DNA of 9,812 nt from Planctomycetes bacterium RBG_16_41_13 (GTDB lineage Bacteria; Planctomycetota; Brocadiia; Brocadiales; Brocadiaceae), in NCBI GenBank assembly GCA_001828295.1, contig MHYI01000259.1:1534-11345 (forward strand), given 5' to 3'. Every line of letters begins with the position of its first letter. Positions within the stretch are counted from its first letter, which is position 1. A model generated the notes under the pieces. That model searched no databases, was not told where the DNA came from, and worked only from the letters and a program-made list of their open reading frames with translations. This document shows positions 1 to 5,715 of this stretch, in pieces. The position numbers were made by a program, and so were the translations under genes.

Positions 1-494
1 TTTTCACCATATTTTATTATTATAAATCATATTTTAGCAAATTTTTCGTTAACAAGCCTTAAAAAGAAATTTTTAAATTAAAATTCTTTTTTAGAAAACA
101 AAAACATTTTTCGATAACACCATTTAATCAAATCAGTTAAAAACGACATCACGAAGAAAAATATTTTTAGGCATATTCATTGCTCTTCTATTTTTCATAT
201 TTGAAAATGTTATGAACAATTAACTTTAGACAAACGCATTAACTGGTAATCGTGCTTGCGGGCTTTGTTGCAATATTGTGATGCAAAAGGCTTTTTTTAG
301 TTTAATAAGACCATTTTGCAATTTTAAATAGATAAAAACAAAAATCAAGGAGGAATATATAAAAAAACACTAATACTAACAGATTTATTTTTTGAAAGAA
401 ACAAGGACAAGCAATGCAACAATGAGCAGTACTTATATGTAATTTAAATTGCTAATAAAAATTTTTATTAATATTTTATTGGAAGGAGTAAGTT
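1..494. other. AT-rich intergenic region, no gene seen
   Basis: No credible reading frame is visible on either strand of this very AT-rich stretch. A canonical Shine-Dalgarno string (AAGGAGGA, about 348-354) is not followed by a usable start: the next codons reach a stop almost at once, so no gene is called. An 18-bp perfect AT palindrome lies at 453-470, just ahead of the ribosome binding site of the first gene. I could not place a convincing -35/-10 promoter pair for that gene, although its promoter must lie in here. Confidence 0.6.
453..470. repeat. 18-bp perfect AT palindrome upstream of the first gene
   Basis: The sequence TAATAAAAATTTTTATTA is identical to its own reverse complement. 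It lies 11 bases before the ribosome binding site of the diiron protein gene, where an operator could sit. It is made only of A and T in an AT-rich region, so it may also have arisen by chance. Confidence 0.3.
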
Positions 495-1214
495 ATGGCA
501 ATGTCGGTTGATGCATTTTTTGATAAATTAGAGGCTGACGTTTTAAAACACCCAGCGGTGAGCACCCACTCATATTTACAAAAATTCAGTAAAAAGGCGA
601 CTAAGGCCGCAGCAAAACTGTATGGTGAGCAATATTATTGTTTTTCGAGGCATTTTTCACGTTATCTGGCAGGCGCAGTTGCTATTTGCCCTGATGAGAA
701 AGGCAGGGCTCCGTTGATTAAAAATTTATTTGAAGAATACGGTGGTAGAAGTGAGCAACAAAAAGGGATGGATGCAGAGCTTACCCATCCTGCGATTTTC
801 CGCAAATTCTTGAGATCAACAGGTATTGATACATCGCAGAGTGCGTTAGATAAAATAGTGATGTTACCGGAAACAAAGCTATTTGTGGAAAAATATTTAA
901 ATATTCATTACATGGATTATGTTGAAGCATTAGGAGCATTGGGACCAGGAACAGAATTTATGGTACCGACCATGTACACTATAATCCGTGAAGGTTTAAA
1001 GCATGCAGGATTAAGTGACGACGATGTGCTTTTCTTTACTGCTCATATCGAATTAGATGTTGAGCATGCTGCAAATATCAGACGTTCATTGGAATTCTGT
1101 TCACAAACTGAGGAACAACAAGCAAAGATCAGAAAGGGGGCTTTTGATTTCCTCGATACAAGAAGTGTACTATGGAATGGTTTAGAAAAGGCAAGCGAGA
1201 AGTACTTTAAGTAA
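495..1214 (+). CDS. CADD/PqqC-like heme-oxygenase-fold diiron protein
   Basis: A soluble 239-residue protein of the heme-oxygenase-like iron-containing oxidoreductase superfamily (TenA/PqqC/CADD group). Candidate metal ligands are visible in family order: E80 or E81 in an FEEYGG segment, H98 in THPAIF, E154 in GPGTEF, and the C-terminal signature H184-x3-D188-x2-H191. The length matches the family. The HxxxDxxH signature favours a diiron oxygenase such as Chlamydia CADD, which is linked to p-aminobenzoate synthesis, over cofactor-binding PqqC or TenA. No pqq or thi genes lie nearby. The ATG at 495 is chosen because GGAAGGAG (481-488) ends 6 bases before it; a second ATG at 501 would shorten the protein by two residues. 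A strong hairpin follows at 1221-1258, so the gene may be monocistronic. The family is reasonably sure; the substrate is unknown. Confidence 0.75.
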   Translation: MAMSVDAFFDKLEADVLKHPAVSTHSYLQKFSKKATKAAAKLYGEQYYCFSRHFSRYLAGAVAICPDEKGRAPLIKNLFEEYGGRSEQQKGMDAELTHPAIFRKFLRSTGIDTSQSALDKIVMLPETKLFVEKYLNIHYMDYVEALGALGPGTEFMVPTMYTIIREGLKHAGLSDDDVLFFTAHIELDVEHAANIRRSLEFCSQTEEQQAKIRKGAFDFLDTRSVLWNGLEKASEKYFK

Positions 1215-1220
1215 AACCTA

Positions 1221-1258
1221 AAATCCTGCAATCAGGGAAAAACCTGATTGCAGGATTT
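1221..1258 (+). terminator. 16-bp-stem hairpin, probable transcription terminator
   Basis: AAATCCTGCAATCAGG (1221-1236) and its exact reverse complement (1243-1258) enclose the 6-base loop GAAAAA. The hairpin begins 7 bases after the stop codon of the diiron protein. What follows is AGATAAAAATT rather than a clean T-run, so termination may be partial and the hairpin could instead stabilise the 3' end. The next gene starts 33 bases downstream. Confidence 0.7.
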
Positions 1259-1291
1259 AGATAAAAATTAATTTAAAGAAAGGAGTTCTTC

Positions 1292-2869
1292 ATGGGATCC
1301 TTGTTTATTCCAAACAGATCCAGGGCGACTGGGACATGGACACGTTTAGGTGATGAGGTGTTACCGCAGAGCGGTATGTGTGTTACGTGTTTAGATGGTT
1401 GTCCTGGCTTCTGCGAAATTGGGAAATCATCGTATCGAGGTCCAGAGGCAATATATCCAGGCCCATTCGGACAAGTAACCGCTAGCGCTCAAAAAGAGTT
1501 TCCTGTTGATTTTTCCCATTTTAATATTACTGGCTCAATTACCGGGCATCATCAAAAAGAATATGACCTGTTTACAAATGCAAACATTGGAACCTGTATG
1601 GGGCGTGATAGAGGTCTTAAATTACGAATACCTATAATTTGCACAGGTCTAGGTTCAACCATGATTGCGCAAAATCACTTTGAATCATTAGGGATTGGTG
1701 CAGCAATCAGTGGTTCGGGTATCGTTATTGGTGAGAATGTTGCGGCAATGGATGATAAATCAACCGTTACTGGTGGAAAGGTTGCAAATAGCCCGGAATT
1801 GGTTAGACGTTTTAAATCATTTAAGGGTTACCAGAAAGATGGCTATGGATTTATTGCAATACAAGCAAATCAGGAAGATTGGCGGCTTGGTGTTTTGCCG
1901 TATTGTTTAGAGAAATTAGGAAGCGATGCCGTTGAATTAAAGTGGGGACAAGGCGCTAAAAATATCGGTGGTGAGGTTAAATTAACTTCTATTGAAAAGG
2001 CCATCCGATTAAAAAAGTTAGGGTATGTTGTCATACCTGATCCAGAAGACAAAGTAACCCAACATGCTTTTGAAACTGGCACAATAAAAGGTTTTGAAAG
2101 GCATACGCGAATGTGTGCCATCCCAGATGCTCTGTCACGAGCAATTGATGGTTTTATGAATGATGTGCAACATTTACGAGATGCAGGGGCGAAATATGTC
2201 TTTTTGAAGACGGGTTCTTACCGTCCGTCTGATTTAGCCCGTGCTATTAAGTTTGCTTCGTTGGCAAGAATAGACGTTTTGACAATTGATGGTTCTGGTG
2301 GCGGCACAGGAATGAGTCCGTGGCGTATGATGAATGAATGGGGAGTGCCAACTGTCTATATTGCGGCTTTAACTTATCAATATTGCAAGAGGCTTGCAGA
2401 CCGCGGAGAATATGTTCCGGATATAGTACTGGCAGGCGGTTTGGTTTCGGAAGACCACATTTATAAGTCATTTGCACTTTTACATCCTTTTATTAAAGCG
2501 GTCGGGATGTCCAGATCAACCATCTGCGCCGCCATGGTAGGGAATACAATCGGTAAAGCTGTTGCGGAAGGTAAAGTGCCAAAACCTGTTTCAGAATACG
2601 GTGCCACACTTGATCAAATCTTTTATTTTTCAGGCAATATTAAAGAACAATTTGGCAATATTCCTGCCGGCGCTATGGGCATGTATTCTTATTATCAAAG
2701 ATTGGCAACGGGATTGAGACAGATTATGGCTGGTTCAAGAAGATGGTCAGTTACCGATATAACGCGTGATGACATCTTCTCTCTCACAAGAGAAGCAGCA
2801 GATGTAACGGGTATTAGTTACATTATGGATTATGATAAGGAGCAAGCCGAGAAAGTGTTGGATGCATAA
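1292..2869 (+). CDS. FMN-binding glutamate synthase-domain protein (GltB2 type)
   Basis: A 525-residue protein matching the FMN/synthase domain of glutamate synthase, which makes glutamate from 2-oxoglutarate and ammonia. Signatures include the phosphate-binding segment D333-GSGGGTGMSP, the ALxYQY helix after it, and LAGGLVSED (about 380-388). There is no N-terminal glutaminase domain, so it would need free ammonia or a separate amidotransferase, as in stand-alone archaeal-type proteins. The usual 3Fe-4S cysteine cluster of GltB is missing; only C412 lies in the expected region. A four-cysteine cluster lies near the N terminus instead: C30-x2-C33-x3-C37-x3-C41. That could bind an iron-sulfur centre receiving electrons from ferredoxin. 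AAAGGAG (1279-1285) sits 6 bases before the ATG. A terminator follows at 2886-2920. The exact reaction is uncertain: related domains also act as N-methylglutamate synthase subunits, but no partner subunits are here. Confidence 0.85.
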   Translation: MGSLFIPNRSRATGTWTRLGDEVLPQSGMCVTCLDGCPGFCEIGKSSYRGPEAIYPGPFGQVTASAQKEFPVDFSHFNITGSITGHHQKEYDLFTNANIGTCMGRDRGLKLRIPIICTGLGSTMIAQNHFESLGIGAAISGSGIVIGENVAAMDDKSTVTGGKVANSPELVRRFKSFKGYQKDGYGFIAIQANQEDWRLGVLPYCLEKLGSDAVELKWGQGAKNIGGEVKLTSIEKAIRLKKLGYVVIPDPEDKVTQHAFETGTIKGFERHTRMCAIPDALSRAIDGFMNDVQHLRDAGAKYVFLKTGSYRPSDLARAIKFASLARIDVLTIDGSGGGTGMSPWRMMNEWGVPTVYIAALTYQYCKRLADRGEYVPDIVLAGGLVSEDHIYKSFALLHPFIKAVGMSRSTICAAMVGNTIGKAVAEGKVPKPVSEYGATLDQIFYFSGNIKEQFGNIPAGAMGMYSYYQRLATGLRQIMAGSRRWSVTDITRDDIFSLTREAADVTGISYIMDYDKEQAEKVLDA

Positions 2870-2885
2870 TGATTCTTACATCGGG

Positions 2886-2920
2886 AGAGAAAAAACCGCT
2901 GTAAAAGTGGTTTTTTCTCT
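2886..2920 (+). terminator. Intrinsic terminator after the glutamate synthase-domain gene
   Basis: A 15-bp stem with one G-T pair is formed by AGAGAAAAAACCGCT (2886-2900) and AGTGGTTTTTTCTCT (2906-2920) around the loop GTAAA. The T-rich 3' arm runs into TTT. It lies 16 bases after the stop codon and separates this gene from ridA downstream. Confidence 0.85.
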
Positions 2921-3003
2921 TTTGGTGTTAGACCTTTCTATTCAAAATGTTTAGGCTATATATATTGATTTGAATTTTTAATTAATTTTAAAAGAGGGTA
3001 AGT

Positions 3004-3516
3004 ATGGCAAATATAACGTTGGCTGATTTAGATGCAATGACGATTGAAGCGGCGTATAAATTGTCTTTCGGTGATAGAGATAAGCTGTTAGATTTGATAA
3101 TTAAAGATGCCTTGAAAAATGTTGGAAAACAACCGGAAAGGCAAATAGGACTAATGAGCGATTATTTTGAAGAGGATATGGTTCGGTTTACGAAAGTGCG
3201 CGCAATTAAAATACGTTGCGGAGGCTTTATTCCTGTTGACTCAACGGGCGAGGTGCCTAGCCTCGTGCCAAAAGAGCAATTTAAATTAGTTTTTTCAAAC
3301 GTGAAAAAAGCATTAGAGAGCATGGGATCAAATTTAAATCGAGTGGTAAACATGATTATTTTCCTTAAAAATATGGATTATTGGGGCGAGATGAATGCCG
3401 TATACAGGGAATTTGTCAAATCCTGCCCCACTCGCGCTGCGATTGGCATACAAGACCTGAACAAGACGTATCAAATTGAATTGGTAAATATTATTGCCTA
3501 CAAGGTAGCAAAATAG
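3004..3516 (+). CDS. RidA/YjgF-family protein with N-terminal extension
   Basis: A 170-residue protein whose last ~100 residues match the Rid family of enamine/imine deaminases, which hydrolyse reactive imines left by PLP enzymes and release ammonia. Family features include GGFIPVD, the NVKKALESMGSNLNRVV helix, and the FLKNMDYWGEMNAVYREF segment. The residues equivalent to the catalytic arginine (R144 in CPTRAAIG) and the C-terminal glutamate (E159 in YQIELVN) are both kept, which favours an active deaminase. About 65 extra residues precede the domain (typical RidA is ~130 residues) and resemble nothing I recognise. AAGAGGG (2992-2998) supports the ATG. The aquaporin gene starts 64 bases after its stop with no terminator between, so the two are probably co-transcribed. 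A truncated paralogue lies just past the aquaporin gene. Confidence 0.85.
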   Translation: MANITLADLDAMTIEAAYKLSFGDRDKLLDLIIKDALKNVGKQPERQIGLMSDYFEEDMVRFTKVRAIKIRCGGFIPVDSTGEVPSLVPKEQFKLVFSNVKKALESMGSNLNRVVNMIIFLKNMDYWGEMNAVYREFVKSCPTRAAIGIQDLNKTYQIELVNIIAYKVAK

Positions 3517-3580
3517 TTTTAGAATGAAGCAAAAGTCTTACTTCTATCCATTTAAAAAAATAAAATAAAAGGTGATACGT

Positions 3581-4720
3581 ATGTGTAGCTATTTTCTGTG
3601 TAACTTCGTGTCTGTACGGAGTCGCTTTCATATTGTAATGGTACTCCTGATGGCTGCCTTCATCCATGCCGTGTGGTCAATGCCAGGGTTATTTACTCAT
3701 AGTCTCCAAGCACAAACGGCATTTAACGCAACAGATAAAAAACCCATGTCAGAGACTGGGGAATACGCCGAAAAAGGAAACCCTTTGTTCGGATTGCAGC
3801 GCACAGCACAAAATGTGTCTGAAATGAACCACGCACCATTGCCTATAATTGATTGGAATGATCAACTCAAGCTCTTCGCGTTGGAATCCACTACACATCG
3901 GCTACCTGAAAAAACACAAACAGCATCGGCATGGCTATTGTTCCCGACGATTATTGTGCTAGGTGTCATTTTGTACTTATGGAGAGTCAACATCGTGAGC
4001 AATGCCATCAAATATGTATCAGAATTCTTGGGGACGTTTGCTCTGATTTTTGTTGGGGCGGGGTGTGTGTGTGCCGACTACTATTTGGCAAAATCTGGCT
4101 CTAATGGGTTTGGACTGCTTGGAATTGCCATTGCATTCGGCTTTGTTGTGGTTGCTATTGCATATTCATTCGGTTATGTATCCGGTGCTCATATCAATCC
4201 CGCGGTTACAATCTCCATGGTTGTTTCAAACAGGATGGATGCGAAAACGGGATTCCTGTATATTGTTTCGCAAATAGGAGGGGCTGTATTTGGCGGGTTT
4301 TTGTTGAAAATGCTTTTTCCCGCGGCAATGGCAATAAATCTGGGGACATGCACCCTTGGTTCCGGAGTTACAATATTACAAGCTATCATTATGGAAGCAG
4401 TAATAACATTTCTTCTGGTTTTTGTAGTATATGCAACAGTGATTGACAAAAGGGCAACCCCTGCCCTTGCCGGATTTGCTATCGGTTTGGTAGTTTTGTT
4501 CGGAGTTATGGTTGGAGGCACAATTAGCGGCGGTTCGATGAATCCTGCCCGCGTGTTTGGGCCTGCATTAGCATCCGGCCATTTTGATAACCATTATATT
4601 TGGTGGCTTGGCCCTATTGCCGGCGGCGTACTTGCCGGATTAGTATATGAAAACTTTTTTGCCGAAAAAGAAAAGAATAAACAACAACTCATTGACATTA
4701 GACCAAAAAGAGCAATATAG
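3581..4720 (+). CDS. Aquaporin (MIP family) with secreted N-terminal extension
   Basis: Membrane channel of the major intrinsic protein family, 379 residues from the ATG at 3581. That start is preferred over the GTG at 3572 because AAAAGGTGA (3567-3575) is correctly spaced for it. Both hallmark loops are present: SGAHINPAV (N206-P207-A208) and SGGSMNPARVFGP (N321-P322-A323-R324). Counting from the NPA asparagines against AqpZ, the aromatic/arginine filter reads F186, V309, G318, R324. This is wider and less polar than AqpZ (F/H/T/R) and shares the aliphatic and glycine positions with ammonia-permeable plant TIP2 channels. Before the channel lie a signal-peptide-like stretch (about 13-45), a hydrophilic linker of ~70 residues, and an extra membrane segment (about 120-140). 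This topology leaves the channel N terminus cytoplasmic, as the family requires. The last few residues (RPKRAI) and the stop are read out of frame from a ridA fragment, so the original C terminus was probably replaced. Confidence 0.9.
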   Translation: MCSYFLCNFVSVRSRFHIVMVLLMAAFIHAVWSMPGLFTHSLQAQTAFNATDKKPMSETGEYAEKGNPLFGLQRTAQNVSEMNHAPLPIIDWNDQLKLFALESTTHRLPEKTQTASAWLLFPTIIVLGVILYLWRVNIVSNAIKYVSEFLGTFALIFVGAGCVCADYYLAKSGSNGFGLLGIAIAFGFVVVAIAYSFGYVSGAHINPAVTISMVVSNRMDAKTGFLYIVSQIGGAVFGGFLLKMLFPAAMAINLGTCTLGSGVTILQAIIMEAVITFLLVFVVYATVIDKRATPALAGFAIGLVVLFGVMVGGTISGGSMNPARVFGPALASGHFDNHYIWWLGPIAGGVLAGLVYENFFAEKEKNKQQLIDIRPKRAI

Positions 4721-4952
4721 ATTGGTTTTTTCAAACCTGAAAAAAGCATTAGAGAGCATAGGGTCAAATTTAAATCGAGTGGTAAATATGATTATTTTTC
4801 TAAAAAATATGGATTACTGGGGTAAGATGAACGCTGTTTATCGGGAGTTTGTTAAATCTTGTCCGACTCGTGCGGCCATTGGAATACAGAACCTCAATAA
4901 AACATATCAAACAGAAATAGTAAACGTTATTGCTTATAAAGTTGCAAAGTAG
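4704..4952 (+). pseudogene. Truncated second ridA copy fused to the aquaporin 3' end
   Basis: From 4707 to 4952 this matches 3271-3516 of the upstream ridA without any gap (constant offset 1436 bases). The encoded 81 residues differ at 9 positions, while about 32 further codons differ silently. Similarity begins abruptly at about 4704, so the N-terminal half including the GGFIPVD segment is missing. The aquaporin frame enters the fragment and stops at its TAG (4718-4720). The conserved arginine and C-terminal glutamate codons survive. An open frame from an ATG at 4647 inside the aquaporin gene exists, and a TTG sits two bases after the aquaporin stop, so a short peptide is possible. It would lack the first strands of the fold and is probably not functional. 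Confidence 0.85.
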
Positions 4953-5242
4953 TTTAACGATGAATAAACTGGAGTTCCTTTAATATTAAGGCTCAATTGC
5001 CAAATAATATAAGCCTATGTGCCTGACGACTCCCGTTACTGAAAATCATGTGGCTTAAAAGTATGTGATTTCATCGTATATGCCCTTTCTTAAGACCGGC
5101 TCAAACAATATTGCTTACAACGGCAATCTGTAAAATAGTTTATTCATATCACTTCTTTCCTTTTCCTACAGTAACAAAACATCAAAACATTTTATAGCAA
5201 TAAATTCATAAATTAGGTTTGTTGTCCGACACTTTGAAAATC
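4953..5242. other. Intergenic stretch downstream of the ridA fragment
   Basis: About 290 bases without a credible gene on either strand and without an obvious terminator. A piece at 5105-5142 loosely resembles the 3' end of ridA (ATATTGCTTACAA, then TAAAATAGTT), but the match is too short and interrupted to call a third copy. Confidence 0.5.
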
Positions 5243-5435
5243 AGGCGCTTCGCCAGGCGCAGCACAAACGCTGTCATGGCTAAAGCCCAATTCAGACTTC
5301 GTCGTGAGCTCAGTCGAACGATAAGACCGTCAGTAACCCCAAGCCTTAAGGCTGGGGTTAGTGGGTACACGTCGTACCGGGGCTTTAGCCCTGATGGCAC
5401 AGCAACCTGTCTGCGAGCGGACTCGCTCAGGCAGG
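5243..5435. repeat. GC-rich cluster of short palindromic hairpins
   Basis: A GC-rich island in AT-rich surroundings, packed with small inverted repeats. Examples are GGCG-CTT-CGCC (5244-5254, with AGGCGC repeated directly at 5243 and 5255), GGCTAAAGCC (5278-5287), a TAACCCC...GGGGTTA hairpin (5334-5360), GGGCTTTAGCCC (5380-5391), and a longer imperfect CCTGTCTG...CAGGCAGG hairpin (5406-5435). GGCTAAAGCCC and GGGCTTTAGCCC are inverted copies of one motif. The 73-codon open frame across the island is an accident of composition. Arrays like this are typical of dispersed, non-coding REP-like repeats. A role in transcription termination is possible but not shown. Confidence 0.65.
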
Positions 5436-5540
5436 CATGAAGTTGTTCATGTTATTTATTGTCAATCCCTTAGTAGGTTTTATAATTGCGGATGCATTGC
5501 TTTTTCTCTTTAATTATGTCTGTAATACTTATAAAATATA

Positions 5541-5695
5541 AAAATTTCGTAACAGTTTAGTTTTTTGCAAACATCAATAGTTGAAAATGCCTCTGTGACA
5601 CAATATGTAGCGGCAATTCATGAATTGCCGCTACATTGCATAATAACCACATTATTACTGGAATTTTTCAAAAAACTAAACTGTTACAAAATTTC
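5541..5695. mobile_element. 139-bp MITE with 8-bp target site duplication
   Basis: The element spans 5549-5687. Its ends are perfect 19-bp terminal inverted repeats: GTAACAGTTTAGTTTTTTG (5549-5567) and its reverse complement (5669-5687). It is flanked on both sides by the identical 8-bp direct repeat AAAATTTC (5541-5548 and 5688-5695), which I read as the target site duplication. There is no coding capacity, so it must have been mobilised in trans. An 8-bp duplication with ends beginning GTAA is characteristic of IS66-family elements, the likely parent. The intact ends and duplication imply a fairly recent insertion. It stops 20 bases before the ATG of the dehydrogenase-racemase fusion gene and so probably occupies that gene's promoter or leader. 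Confidence 0.85.
5605..5636. repeat. 32-bp perfect palindrome inside the MITE
   Basis: The sequence is exactly self-complementary about the 5620/5621 junction. Its half-site is ATGTAGCGGCAATTCA, so RNA from either strand could form a stable hairpin. It resembles the GTAG-GGGC-AATTCATGAATT class of dispersed palindromes seen in many environmental genomes (from memory). It is centred within 3 bases of the middle of the element. Confidence 0.85.
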
Positions 5696-5715
5696 TAACA
5701 ATAGATTATGAGAAT

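Noticed and set aside
341..380. Strong Shine-Dalgarno (AAGGAGGA) suggesting a small gene at about 360
   Set aside because: No ATG, GTG or TTG follows at usable spacing, and the nearest frames stop within a few codons; at most it is a remnant.
449..477. Possible promoter TTGCTA - 17 bases - TATTTT before the first gene
   Set aside because: Transcription would begin about 484, inside the ribosome binding site at 481-488, so it cannot be that gene's promoter as drawn.
4189..4521. 110-codon minus-strand open frame inside the aquaporin gene
   Set aside because: It lies antisense to the conserved channel domain and its translation resembles no family; it is a shadow of the real gene.
5105..5142. 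Possible third remnant of the ridA 3' end
   Set aside because: Only about 30 bases look alike, with an internal mismatch block, and nothing upstream aligns with ridA.
5219..5440. 73-codon open frame over the GC-rich island, and one on the opposite strand
   Set aside because: Both lie wholly within palindromic repeats, with no ribosome binding site and no protein-like pattern.
5542..5694. Reading the MITE ends as 26-bp inverted repeats with one mismatch
   Set aside because: The outer 7 bases on each side are explained better as part of an identical 8-bp direct repeat (AAAATTTC), which is itself partly self-complementary; perfect 19-bp ends plus a target duplication is the cleaner model.
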